Shown here: one piece after another, positions 16,814 through 25,817 of the stretch
Position numbering within the stretch: the stretch's first letter is position 1
How the letters are laid out: the number at the start of each line of letters is the position of its first letter
NCBI GenBank assembly: GCA_944322585.1
Contig: CALUPB010000004.1
Span: 124,001-188,000, forward strand
Source: an uncultured Bacteroidales bacterium
GTDB lineage: Bacteria > Bacteroidota > Bacteroidia > Bacteroidales > UBA932
Length of the DNA stretch: 64,000 nt
Reading direction: 5' to 3'
Translations under genes and position numbers: made by a program
Notes under the pieces: model-generated
Database searches by the model: none
Told to the model about the DNA's origin: nothing
The model's input: only the letters and a program-made list of their open reading frames with translations

Positions 16814-17860
16814 TCACGACTGTCCGGCGGCAGCAGCCCTCTGCCGTGCAGTAAGGGCACGCTGGAAAGCGCGGGCGTTACGGAGATGCTCACTGTACGA
16901 AACGGCAAACCGATGGGTTCCGTCGAAGTCCGGACTTGCACAGAAATACAGATATCCGTGGGTATCGGGATTCAGCACGGCATCTATGCAGGCTTTTGGG
17001 GAAACGTTTATCGGAGCCGGAGGAAGACCTGCATATCTGTAGGTATTGTAAGGGGAATCCACCCGTGTATGCTTCTTCAGAATCCTGTCGAGCTCATAAT
17101 TGAAGCAGAATGCCACAGTCGGGTCGGCCTGAAGTTTCATCCCCCTGCGCAGCCTGTTGAGATAGACCCCTGCAATAACAGGGTATTCGGACTGCTGCAG
17201 GGTCTCGCCGTTCACGATGGAAGCCAGAGTGGACACCTCGAGCGGAGTCAGGCCGAGAGCTTCGGCTTTCGCAAGGCGTTCTGTTGTCCAGAAAGCATCG
17301 TATTCTTTTCTGAAACGGGTAAAGATTTCCTCCGGAGACGCTGTCCAGTACATATAATATGTATCCGGAAGGAAAAGGGCGAAAACATCCGTCGTATCGA
17401 ACCCGAACCGGGAAAGGAATTCATTGCTTCCGAGAAGGGAATCCACAGTGACCGAGTCCACCATCATCTGACGGTCAATTACGGATGCAAGCCGGCCCCT
17501 GCTGCGGATTGTTCCCGACAGTGTCAGTTTCTGAGGACTCTGCCATCCATTGCACAGCATCCTTACAACATACACGGCGGACATTGACGGGCCGATCTCA
17601 TATCGTCCCGGTTTTATTCTTTCTGTCAGATTCTCTTTCCTTGCACAACGGACAAGACTCCCCTCCCTTATCACATCGGCTCCTGCCGATATGGAATCGA
17701 TGGCGGCGCCGGCCTCCGTGTCCGGATACACATACAGGACATAGTTCCGCCTGAAATCCGGCATCCTGTTGTCAGCCAGATACCTCAACCCAATCCAAAG
17801 GCACACCGCCCCCAGCACCGCACTCACTGACGCCACCGCTATTATTGTTTTCCTTTTCAT
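16814..17860 (-). CDS. mltG: Endolytic transglycosylase MltG
   Basis: A 348-residue YceG/MltG protein that cuts nascent peptidoglycan glycan strands and so limits chain length. One N-terminal membrane anchor (IIAVASVSAVLGAVCLWIGL) is followed by the periplasmic domain. The signature is present as STLASIVNGETLQQSEYPVI with the conserved glutamate, then YLNRLRRGMKLQADPTVAF and SPYNTYRYAGLPPAPI. Repeat R2 begins one base before its start codon, so the element forms its upstream region. Confidence 0.92.
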   Translation of the reverse strand: MKRKTIIAVASVSAVLGAVCLWIGLRYLADNRMPDFRRNYVLYVYPDTEAGAAIDSISAGADVIREGSLVRCARKENLTERIKPGRYEIGPSMSAVYVVRMLCNGWQSPQKLTLSGTIRSRGRLASVIDRQMMVDSVTVDSLLGSNEFLSRFGFDTTDVFALFLPDTYYMYWTASPEEIFTRFRKEYDAFWTTERLAKAEALGLTPLEVSTLASIVNGETLQQSEYPVIAGVYLNRLRRGMKLQADPTVAFCFNYELDRILKKHTRVDSPYNTYRYAGLPPAPINVSPKACIDAVLNPDTHGYLYFCASPDFDGTHRFAVSYSEHLRNARAFQRALTARQRAAAAGQS

Positions 17861-17861
17861 T

Positions 17862-18029
17862 TAGAAGCTGTTTTGATTTTTGTCATTATAAATTTTATGA
17901 GGTGTTTTCGGAGTTGGCCGGCCTTTCTTTTTGAAAAGGATAGCAGCAGCTATCTAACTGAAACAGAAAGGACTGGCAGACCGGAAAGAGCCGTACAGAA
18001 TTTTTGAAAAAATTCAAAACAGCTTCTTA
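17862..18029. repeat. MITE-like inverted-repeat element R2 (about 168 bp)
   Basis: A near-copy of R1: terminal inverted repeats AGAAGCTGTTTTGA and TTCAAAACAGCTTCT, and a similar interior. It lies directly upstream of mltG. Confidence 0.7.
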
Positions 18030-18115
18030 TTCTATATTCACACTCCTATATTTGCCATGCCTCCTAAAGAGCACTATGTCGCAATAGGGATAATAATACT
18101 CTGCACAGCGAGGGT

Positions 18116-19204
18116 CTACCTCAATATTATAGTATCCTCGGGCCGGATAACATAGGATGCATCCACACCGTTAAGTTTCTCAAGGCTTTTCAGTTTCACT
18201 GCAAAACGCTGGGAAATCTCCCGCAGTGTCTCGCCACCTTCCGCTACATATTTGTCAACCATCCTTGCGGCCCTGTTCTTCTTGGCCTGGAGATATACCA
18301 CGGAGCCCGGTTTCAGCTCTTCGTCCCTGCCCGCATCGTTGAACCGCAGTATTTCTCCGGGGAACAGGTCATAAGCCCTGGCTATGTCCGCATAAGTCTC
18401 CCCTTCCACTGAATAGACGAACGGGACTCCGTTCTGGGAATAAAGCTGCCTCGACATGGAAAAGCTGAACTTCTCGAACTCTCCCGTGCCCGCAGGGACC
18501 GGACTCTCTATAAGAGCAGGCGATTCCGGAATTCCGGAAGGTGTCGACATCCCGGCCTTCCTGGCCTGGCGGGCAGCCCTGCGTGCCTCGCGTGCCATTC
18601 TGCGCTCTTCACGACAGGCCATCCGCTCCGCTTTGCCGGCAGGACCGTATCCGGGGTCAAGGTCAGAAAGAGAATATCCGTCGAACCTGTCCAATGAATA
18701 TGTCTCGATAAGGCCGATGAGTTTCCGCGGATACGACGGATCAGTTGCATAACCGGCTTTCTTAAGTCCGTATGCCCATCCCTTGTAGTCCGACGGATCC
18801 AGGTCGAAAAGGAACTTGTACCTGTCCCTGTATCTCAGGAAATCGGAATGATCCCGGAAAGATGCCTCCGCATGGGGATATTTCCGGAAACATTCGCCTT
18901 TCCTGTCATCATCGAAATACACCTTCTGCCCGCGCCAGTCATGGCATTTGATGCCGAAATGGTTGTTTGCCCTCACGGCGAGTTCCGACTGGCCGTAACC
19001 CGACTCGAGAAGTCCCTGGGCAAGTGTAATGCTTGCCGGCACACCGCTGCGGTACATTTCCGACACCGCAACCCTGTACCACTGTTCTATATATTCCTCC
19101 TGCGGACTCTCCGCCGCTTCCGCCGTCTCAGCCACGGCTCCAGCAAAAAGCGACACCACTGCCGCCGAGACTGTACATAAGACCGATATACTGTTATTGT
19201 ACAT
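18116..19204 (-). CDS. GH73 glucosaminidase with C-terminal LysM domains
   Basis: An exported peptidoglycan hydrolase of about 362 residues. The N-terminus has a signal-like hydrophobic stretch (ISVLCTVSAAVVSLFAGAVA). The GH73 domain (~45-190) carries PASITLAQGLLESGYGQSELA with the catalytic glutamate, and NNHFGIKCHDW. A basic Arg/Ala-rich helix (~200-225) links to two LysM-like repeats (VPFVYSVEGETYADIARAYD; VAEGGETLREISQRFAVKL). Family members cleave GlcNAc-MurNAc bonds. The start at 19204 is preferred; 19219 is possible. It is the last gene of a cluster with rnz and rpsA. Confidence 0.87.
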   Translation of the reverse strand: MYNNSISVLCTVSAAVVSLFAGAVAETAEAAESPQEEYIEQWYRVAVSEMYRSGVPASITLAQGLLESGYGQSELAVRANNHFGIKCHDWRGQKVYFDDDRKGECFRKYPHAEASFRDHSDFLRYRDRYKFLFDLDPSDYKGWAYGLKKAGYATDPSYPRKLIGLIETYSLDRFDGYSLSDLDPGYGPAGKAERMACREERRMAREARRAARQARKAGMSTPSGIPESPALIESPVPAGTGEFEKFSFSMSRQLYSQNGVPFVYSVEGETYADIARAYDLFPGEILRFNDAGRDEELKPGSVVYLQAKKNRAARMVDKYVAEGGETLREISQRFAVKLKSLEKLNGVDASYVIRPEDTIILR

Positions 19205-19274
19205 TTCTTCTATATGCATAATACGAAATGGACAAATATGGGAATAAACTTCGATTAATCCAAATAGCAAAAAG

Positions 19275-20210
19275 CTACAGCCTGTCCGTGTAGCGGCGGA
19301 GGGGGATGTCGAAGATGTCCCCTTCCGAAGCAAGGACAGCTTTCGGGAAGATGGGGACAATCTCATCCAGAAGAGAACGTATGTCATTGACCCGAGAGGA
19401 ATAGTGGCCTACCAGAAGTCTCTTTGCCCCGGCTTTCGCTGCGCATTCGGCAGCCTGGACAGTCGTGGAATGGAATGTGGCAGCCGCCATGTCCTCCATT
19501 GAAGCAGGGAATGTAGCTTCATGATAGAGCAGATCCACCCCGTGCACCCATTCCGGAAGTTCCGGGAACGGAGCCGTATCGCTGCAATACGCATATGAAC
19601 GGGGATCATACGGCCTGTATGTCACATCCTTATGGCTGATTGTCCCTCCGTCCCTGACAACATCCTCCCCTCGTTTCAGGCAGGCTATCTCGGCTATGCC
19701 GAGACCGTATTTCCCGATACAGTCCTTGTACACATTCAGCAACGGCTCGGTTTCCCTGAACAGGAAACCGTATGCCTCGATCCTGTGATGCAACGGGAAT
19801 GCGGTCAGAGTAAGCGATTTGGTCTCAAGGACCTGCTGCGGTTCCTTCATCGACAGCACATGATGTTCGATCCTGAACCGGAGCCCCTCTCCGAAATAGG
19901 ACAGGAAAAACCTGAGTATCGGACCGAAGGAACGCGGAGCGAAGACATGCAAAGGCGTCTTTCTCCCGAGCATTCCCATAGTGGACAGCAGCCCGAAAAG
20001 TCCGAAAAGATGGTCGCCGTGAATATGCGAGAGACAGAATACATCCACTTTCAGAAAAGACAGTCCCATCCTGCGCATCTGCATCTGCGCACCCTCACCG
20101 CAGTCTATCAAAAACAAGCGCCCACGTACATCAAGTACCTGAGCGCTCGGATATCTGTGAACAGTGGGCAAGGCCGAAGCCGTGCCCAGTATATTCAGAG
20201 TGAAGTTCAT
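19275..20210 (-). CDS. rnz: Ribonuclease Z
   Basis: A 311-residue metallo-beta-lactamase-fold tRNA 3'-processing endonuclease. The zinc motif is in CLSHIHGDHLFGLFGLL (HxHxDH, near residue 60), later histidines are in LLYHEATF and HSTTVQAAE, and the last is in LLVGHYSSRV. Three bases separate it from the rpsA stop, so it is in the rpsA operon. Confidence 0.93.
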   Translation of the reverse strand: MNFTLNILGTASALPTVHRYPSAQVLDVRGRLFLIDCGEGAQMQMRRMGLSFLKVDVFCLSHIHGDHLFGLFGLLSTMGMLGRKTPLHVFAPRSFGPILRFFLSYFGEGLRFRIEHHVLSMKEPQQVLETKSLTLTAFPLHHRIEAYGFLFRETEPLLNVYKDCIGKYGLGIAEIACLKRGEDVVRDGGTISHKDVTYRPYDPRSYAYCSDTAPFPELPEWVHGVDLLYHEATFPASMEDMAAATFHSTTVQAAECAAKAGAKRLLVGHYSSRVNDIRSLLDEIVPIFPKAVLASEGDIFDIPLRRYTDRL

Positions 20211-20213
20211 CCG

Positions 20214-22082
20214 TTACTCACCTTTCTCAAGCTTGTCCTTGAGGGCTGCAAGAGCATCTATATCCCCGAGAGTCGTCTTCTCGATGTTGGAATTGATCTT
20301 CTTGACCGCCTTCTTGGTGCTGTCGGACTCGGATACCGGCTTGCTGGCCTTCACCTCCTCCGCACTGTATGTCTTCACATGTGAAACGATGATCTTCTTC
20401 GTGCTCCTGCGAAGCTCGACTACCTTGAACGGAAGCGTGTCACCGACGGCCGGAACAGTCCCGTCCTCCTTGACAAGCTCCTTGTTGAAGCAGGTAGCCT
20501 CGATGTCGCCAGGGAAAGTGACCGTCGCTCCCTTGTCGGAAATGCTTGCCACAGTACCTTCAACGACCGTTCCCACAGAGAAGTTGGTCTCTATCTCATC
20601 CCATGGGTTAGGCAGAAGCTGCTTGTGGCCGAGGCTGAGCTTGTGGTTATCTTCGTCGAAGTCGAGGATAACGACATCGATCTTGTCTCCAGGCTGAACG
20701 AACTCTGACGGATGCTTGATCTTGGTCCAGGAAATGTCGCTGATGTGTACAAGTCCTTCAATGCCTTCCTCAAGTTCGGCGAATACACCGAAATTGGTGA
20801 TATTGCGTACGATTGCGGTATGCTTAGAGCCTACAGGATATTTCTCCCTGATGTTCTCCCATGGATTAGGAACGAGCTGCTTCAGGCCGAGAGACATCTT
20901 CTTCTCTTCCCTGTCAAGGGTAAGGATCTGGGCCTCGACCTCATCGCCGACCTTAAGGAAATCCTGTGCGATACGCAGACGCGGCGACCATGACATCTCC
21001 GATACATGTATGAGTCCCTCTACGCCAGGCTCGATCTCCACGAACGCGCCATAGTCGGCTATGAGGACTACCTTGCCCTTTACCTTGTCACCTACCTTGA
21101 GGTTCGGATCGAGAGCATCCCACGGATGTACTGTAAGCTGCTTCAGGCCGAGAGCAATCCTGCGCTTGGACTCGTCGAAGTCGAGGATAACGACACGTAT
21201 CTTCTGGTCAAGCTGCACGACCTCTTCCGGATGGTTGATCCTGCCCCATGAAAGGTCAGTGATATGGATAAGACCGTCCACACCACCGAGGTCGACGAAT
21301 ACGCCGTAGTTCGTGATGTTCTTGACCGTTCCCTCGAGGACCTGTCCCTTCTCGAGCTTGCTGATGATCTCGCTCTTCTGCTGCTCGAGTTCTGCCTCGA
21401 TGAGGGCCTTATGTGAAACGACAACATTGCGGAACTCCTGGTTGATCTTCACGATCCTGAAGTCCATGGTAGTGTCCACGAACTGGTCATAGTCGCGGAT
21501 AGGCTTGATGTCGATCTGTGAACCCGGAAGGAATGCCTCGATACCGAAGATGTCCACGATCATACCGCCCTTGGTGCGGGTCTTGACATATCCCTTCACA
21601 ATCTCGTTGTTGTTGTAAGCCTCGTTGACCATATCCCATGAACGGAGAGCGCGGGCCTTCTTGTGGGAAAGGATAAGCTGGCCTTTCCTGTCCTCGGCAG
21701 ACTCCACATAGACTTCCACCTTGTCGCCTACCTTCAGTTCTGGATTGTATCGGAACTCCGGAGCCATGATGACGCCTTCGCTCTTGTAGCCGATATTGAC
21801 GATTACCTCCCTTTTGGAAATGGCAGTAACCACTCCTTCAACCACCTCATTCTCCATTACCTTGGAAAGAGTCCTGTCGTACTCTTCAGCGACAGTCTTC
21901 CTGTCTTCTGCGCCATAGATGTCACCGTCATTCTCGAATGCATCCCAGTCGAACTTGTCCGGATCTACCGATGCATTGAGTACACCTTTGGAGGACGTCT
22001 CCGCTTCAGCAGCCTCTATACGTGCTTCTGCTGCCTCTACTGCAGGTGATTCCTCTGCAACTGTTGTCTTGTTTTCTTCCAT
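20214..22082 (-). CDS. rpsA: 30S ribosomal protein S1
   Basis: A 622-residue S1 protein with six OB-fold S1 repeats, recognisable by recurring GxV and HxS motifs (GVFVDLGGVDGLIHITDLSW, GAFVEIEPGVEGLIHVSEMSW, GVFAELEEGIEGLVHISDISW). The acidic N-terminus is rich in Glu/Ala. It binds mRNA on the 30S subunit. A strong promoter lies at 22168-22198, and rnz follows after 3 bases. Confidence 0.96.
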   Translation of the reverse strand: MEENKTTVAEESPAVEAAEARIEAAEAETSSKGVLNASVDPDKFDWDAFENDGDIYGAEDRKTVAEEYDRTLSKVMENEVVEGVVTAISKREVIVNIGYKSEGVIMAPEFRYNPELKVGDKVEVYVESAEDRKGQLILSHKKARALRSWDMVNEAYNNNEIVKGYVKTRTKGGMIVDIFGIEAFLPGSQIDIKPIRDYDQFVDTTMDFRIVKINQEFRNVVVSHKALIEAELEQQKSEIISKLEKGQVLEGTVKNITNYGVFVDLGGVDGLIHITDLSWGRINHPEEVVQLDQKIRVVILDFDESKRRIALGLKQLTVHPWDALDPNLKVGDKVKGKVVLIADYGAFVEIEPGVEGLIHVSEMSWSPRLRIAQDFLKVGDEVEAQILTLDREEKKMSLGLKQLVPNPWENIREKYPVGSKHTAIVRNITNFGVFAELEEGIEGLVHISDISWTKIKHPSEFVQPGDKIDVVILDFDEDNHKLSLGHKQLLPNPWDEIETNFSVGTVVEGTVASISDKGATVTFPGDIEATCFNKELVKEDGTVPAVGDTLPFKVVELRRSTKKIIVSHVKTYSAEEVKASKPVSESDSTKKAVKKINSNIEKTTLGDIDALAALKDKLEKGE

Positions 22083-22167
22083 AAAATCAAAGATAAAACC
22101 AAATTAGTTATTAAACATTATGTACATGCCCCGAAGACAGGAAAACCCGTCTCTTCGTAAAGGCGGG

Positions 22168-22198
22168 CAAAAATATGCATAATAATCGGATTTTCAAA
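22168..22198 (-). promoter_or_regulatory. Promoter of the rpsA operon
   Basis: Minus strand: TTTG (22198-22195), 19 bases, TATTTTTG (22175-22168). Both boxes and the spacing match the Bacteroidota consensus. The leader of about 80 bases contains no gene. Confidence 0.65.
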
Positions 22199-22201
22199 AT
22201 G

Positions 22202-23149
22202 CTAAAGCATTTTTCTTTTCTTGAACACCAACAAAATCAGGAGGAACGACACCAGCATCAGGCCGAATATCGCTACCCAGTCCCACCACTGTCCGCTCAT
22301 GGGCAGCACCACATTCATGCCGTAGAAGCTCGCGATCAGGGTCGGAGGCATGAGAAGAAGGGAGACTAAAGTGAACACCTTCATGATTTTGTTCTGGTCC
22401 AGATTGATAAGACCTATGACTGTATTCTGGAGATATTCCAGCCTCTCGAAACTGAAATTGGTATGGTTGATCAGCGAGGAAATATCCTTCAGAAGCACAT
22501 TCAGCTTGCTTCTCAGCTCCGTAGGGAAGAGATCGGTCTTCAACAGGTTGGACACGACCCTCTGCTTGTCCACGATGTTCTCCCTGACCATCATCGTATT
22601 CTCCTGCAGCTGGTTGATATCCAGAAGGAACTCCTCGTTGATATCCTCTCCGAGACTGACCTTCCTGTTGTACTGGGCGATCTCCTTGGACATCAACTCT
22701 ATCATATCCGCATCAAGGTCGACTCTCTGTTCAAGGATACTTACAAAGACTATATTCCCCGAAGGATAGAACTTCGGAAAGGCCATCATCCTGCGCTGCA
22801 GGTCGGAAAAGCTCCGGAGCGGGGATTCCCTTACCGTGGTCAGGACGCTGTCAGTCAATATGAATGAGACACTCTCCATGGAATATTCCTCTGGTCCCGG
22901 GATCAGGAAATTCGTATTGGCGAATATCGCATTGTCCGTCTCCGAGAAACGTGATGAACTTTCGATCTCTTCCGCCTGCGCCCTGCTCTGGATAGTCGTG
23001 CCGAGAAACGCCTCGGCTCCCCTCTTCTCATCCCCGTCAGGAGCGAAAAGGTCTATCCACACTACATCATCCTTCTTCAAATTCCGGAAATCCGTCACCG
23101 ACTGGGAAACCTCTATCTGTCCTTCAGCCTTATAGTAGATTGAAATCAT
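22202..23149 (-). CDS. corA: CorA-family magnesium/divalent cation transporter
   Basis: A 315-residue protein with an N-terminal cytoplasmic domain and two C-terminal membrane helices. The channel motif GMN is in SFYGMNVVLPM (near residue 280), and the C-terminus ends with the basic FKKRKML. CorA is a pentameric channel. The gene is single and ends 119 bases upstream of the rpsA start. Confidence 0.92.
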   Translation of the reverse strand: MISIYYKAEGQIEVSQSVTDFRNLKKDDVVWIDLFAPDGDEKRGAEAFLGTTIQSRAQAEEIESSSRFSETDNAIFANTNFLIPGPEEYSMESVSFILTDSVLTTVRESPLRSFSDLQRRMMAFPKFYPSGNIVFVSILEQRVDLDADMIELMSKEIAQYNRKVSLGEDINEEFLLDINQLQENTMMVRENIVDKQRVVSNLLKTDLFPTELRSKLNVLLKDISSLINHTNFSFERLEYLQNTVIGLINLDQNKIMKVFTLVSLLLMPPTLIASFYGMNVVLPMSGQWWDWVAIFGLMLVSFLLILLVFKKRKML

Positions 23150-23362
23150 ACCCTGCCTGTTTTAGTCCGGCCCAGTCGTCGGAGATTAGACATCGAAACT
23201 GTATGCGCAGCTTCCTGTTCTGCTTTACGGAAAGAAAAGCCTGCAAAAATAACAAATTCTTCCAGTAAAGACAATGTTTTCATGCGATATTGTGTAATTT
23301 TGTCAACTGAACCGGAATACCTGTCCGTAAATTCCCCCTGCTTCAGCCGCGTATAACAATTA

Positions 23363-23885
23363 TCAATCATTCTGTTCGTAATAATAAGAATAATCGATTC
23401 CTTTCATAAACATTTCACGGTCATCGATCTTATCGGTCAATGCAAGCTTTACCAAGGCTTTTATCCGAGCACCGTCAATAACGCTCTCACGCATAGCTGC
23501 CAGATATTCGTTCTTATCTATCTGACTCCAGTCCACACAGCGTTTGAGCGACCGCCTGAGCATCAGATCAAGCCAGATGCGAGTCGCACGACCGTTCCCT
23601 TCCATAAAGGGATGGCCACATTCATCTCGATGTATTTGTCTAAAATCTCCTCAAATGAAGTCTCTGGCATGCGCTCTATAGCCTGAGTGTTTCGGGGAAA
23701 TGCAGGCAGTTGGCAAAAGTGAAACCTCCCTTTGAAATATTCTTTGTACGTATCTGTCCTGCAAAATCATACAACCCGCCAAAGATATAGGCATGGATCT
23801 GTTGCAGACATTTCAGACTGCCGGGCTCAAGAGTATGCAACAGACCGCTTTCATATAACTGATATGCCTTTTTCCGGCTCGTCAT
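23363..23885 (-). pseudogene. Fic family protein, broken by two single-base frameshifts
   Basis: Three frames together give a complete small Fic protein: MTSRKKAYQLYESG through NISKGGFTFANCLHFPETLR; then IERMPETSFEEILDKYIEMNVA; then MEGNGRATRIWLDLML through DDREMFMKGIDYSYYYEQND. The catalytic motif HPFxxGNGR is rebuilt if one C is restored in GCCATCCC near 23615. The other break is a missing base in AGGCTATAG near 23680, which creates a premature stop. Fic proteins AMPylate targets. Two separate one-base losses indicate a pseudogene, or two assembly errors. It is divergent from the intact Fic gene at 24060. Confidence 0.78.
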
Positions 23886-23992
23886 TGATGGCCCGGACAA
23901 TATCCGTCGCCGAAAACCACCAGCAATGATTTTCATCATCCCATACCGCCCGGACTTCCCGGAATTTAGTAATATTCAGGAATAGGTCATAT

Positions 23993-24028
23993 TTCTTGCC
24001 GTTATCGGCAAGAAAATGCCTATATTTG
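23993..24028 (+). promoter_or_regulatory. Palindrome and -7 box upstream of the intact Fic gene
   Basis: TTCTTGCCG (23993-24001) and CGGCAAGAA (24006-24014) form a perfect 9-bp inverted repeat with a 4-base loop. TATATTTG (24021-24028) is a perfect -7 box 32 bases before the Fic ATG. The palindrome covers the -33 position, so a protein bound there would block transcription. The Fic protein has its own helix-turn-helix, so autoregulation is possible. Confidence 0.45.
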
Positions 24029-24059
24029 CCTGTGTTTTGATATTATTTTGCCGATAGAC

Positions 24060-24944
24060 ATGGATTTCATCTCAGTGAAAGAATATGCCGCATCCCACGG
24101 TGTAGCAGAAAGGACAATCCGGAATTATTGTGCCCAGGGCAAAATCACCGGGGCATATCTGGTCGGAAAGACCTGGAATATCCCGGCAGATGCTCCGTTC
24201 CCATCCAGGAAGAATGCGAAAGAGCGGCTCTCCCCGCTTCTGAAAGCTCTGCGGGAGCAAAAAAAAAGCAAAACGAAAGGTGGTATCTATCATCGTACCC
24301 AGATAGAACTGACATATAATTCCAACCACATAGAGGGCAGCCGACTTACAGAAGAACAGACTCGCTATATATTCGAGACGAACACAATCGGAATTACCGA
24401 CGGGGCAGTCAGGGTCGATGACATAATCGAGACCACCAATCACTTCCGTTGCATCGATTTTATAATTGACCACGCCCGTGAACCTCTTTCCGAAAGTATG
24501 ATCAGACAACTGCACAGGCTGCTTAAAACAGGGACTTCCGATGCATCGAAGACGTGGTTTGCTGTCGGGGAATACAAACGGCTGCCGAATGAAGTCGGAG
24601 GTATGGAGACTGCCGCACCTCAAAATGTCGGGGCAGCAATACGCTATCTATTAAAGGAGTACAGGACAAAACATTCTATAGAGTTGGAAGATATTCTGGA
24701 TTTTCACCAACGTTTTGAGGCAATACATCCGTTTCAGGACGGCAATGGACGTGTCGGCAGGCTTATCATGTTCAAAGAGTGTCTGAATCACGGGATAGTG
24801 CCGTTCATAATCACCGATGAACTGAAGATGTTTTACTACCGCGGACTCCGCGAATGGCCATATACTCCAGGTTATCTGACAGATACCTGCCTTACTGCGC
24901 AGGATAATTATAAAGCTGCGCTTGACTATTTACATCCATATTGA
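24060..24944 (+). CDS. Fic family protein with N-terminal helix-turn-helix and inhibitory helix
   Basis: A 294-residue protein. Residues 1-45 are a MerR/excisionase-like DNA-binding domain (ISVKEYAASHGVAERTIRNYCAQGKITGAYLVGKTWNIP). A class II inhibitory motif [ST]xxxE[GN] appears as SNHIEG near residue 90, and the catalytic Fic motif is HPFQDGNGRVGR near 228. It probably AMPylates a protein target and is autoinhibited. The start at 24060 gives MDFISVKEY; a TTG 12 bases earlier is less likely. A broken Fic gene is divergent to the left. Confidence 0.87.
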   Translation: MDFISVKEYAASHGVAERTIRNYCAQGKITGAYLVGKTWNIPADAPFPSRKNAKERLSPLLKALREQKKSKTKGGIYHRTQIELTYNSNHIEGSRLTEEQTRYIFETNTIGITDGAVRVDDIIETTNHFRCIDFIIDHAREPLSESMIRQLHRLLKTGTSDASKTWFAVGEYKRLPNEVGGMETAAPQNVGAAIRYLLKEYRTKHSIELEDILDFHQRFEAIHPFQDGNGRVGRLIMFKECLNHGIVPFIITDELKMFYYRGLREWPYTPGYLTDTCLTAQDNYKAALDYLHPY

Positions 24945-25093
24945 GACTAAGAAACTGAAAATCTGCTTGGTGCACACCTGGAAGAAAGAATCGTGCTCCG
25001 GCAACAGCCAAAGGTACATCAGCAGTTCCATGTGTGCTTAAATGTGTTATACAGCATGACAGTAAAAATGAACATTCTTAGAAGCTGCGGGGA

Positions 25094-25648
25094 TCAGCCG
25101 ATAAGGATATTCAGACCGATTGCAATCAGGACTATACCTCCGGCTATCTGGGCCGGTCTGCCGAAACGGCGGCCTAAAGAACACCCTCCGACAATCCCTG
25201 TTACTGCCGCAGCAGCAGTCACGACAAAGACCGAAACCACAGACAGTATAATGGATTCCGTATTCATTTCAGCCATGGCAAGCGACACCCCGACTGCCGC
25301 CGCATCTATGCTGGTCGCCACGGCAGCCAGAAGGAGCTGACGGATACCGGAAAGATTCACTGACTCGTCGGAGCCTTTCTTCAGAGCTCCCCGGATCATA
25401 TTGACACCTATATAAAGAAGGAGAAGGAAGCCGACTACACCTGCTATGCTTTCTATATATTTTACCACTGAAGCACCGAACAGCCACCCGGCAGAAAGCA
25501 GAGCCGTCTGCATAAGGGCAAAGACAGAGGCGACCTTGGCGACCTTTCCGAAAGTTATACGCCCCAATGTGACACTCCCGCACATGGAGACCACGAGGGT
25601 ATCAGCGCTAAGGGACAAGGCCATCAATATAATTTCGACTGTTGTCAT
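25094..25648 (-). CDS. mntP: MntP-like manganese efflux pump
   Basis: A 184-residue membrane protein of the MntP (DUF204) family with about six helices. The two conserved acidic helices are visible as ALSLSADTLVVSM (aspartate near 16) and AVATSIDAAAVGVSLAM (aspartate near 118). It exports Mn(II). No yybP-ykoY manganese riboswitch is seen upstream. Confidence 0.85.
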   Translation of the reverse strand: MTTVEIILMALSLSADTLVVSMCGSVTLGRITFGKVAKVASVFALMQTALLSAGWLFGASVVKYIESIAGVVGFLLLLYIGVNMIRGALKKGSDESVNLSGIRQLLLAAVATSIDAAAVGVSLAMAEMNTESIILSVVSVFVVTAAAAVTGIVGGCSLGRRFGRPAQIAGGIVLIAIGLNILIG

Positions 25649-25817
25649 TTCCTTTCAATTGTCACGTCAAACGTCAGTCCGACGAATTCATCAATTTGTA
25701 CTATATTGCCGATCAACGCCAACACATCTGACAAGCGAAATCCGTCAACACGAAGTCAGTGATTTTTGGAAACCGCTCCTTGCCGTCCGAACCTTCCTGT
25801 TGCCCTTATAAAGCATC

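Noticed and set aside
23146..23370. Minus-strand frame of 74 codons between corA and the broken Fic gene
   Set aside because: It overlaps the corA start, has no ribosome-binding site and no recognisable similarity; the gap 23150-23362 appears to hold nothing.
25649..25817. Possible manganese (yybP-ykoY) riboswitch upstream of mntP
   Set aside because: The conserved yybP-ykoY core sequences are not seen on the minus strand.
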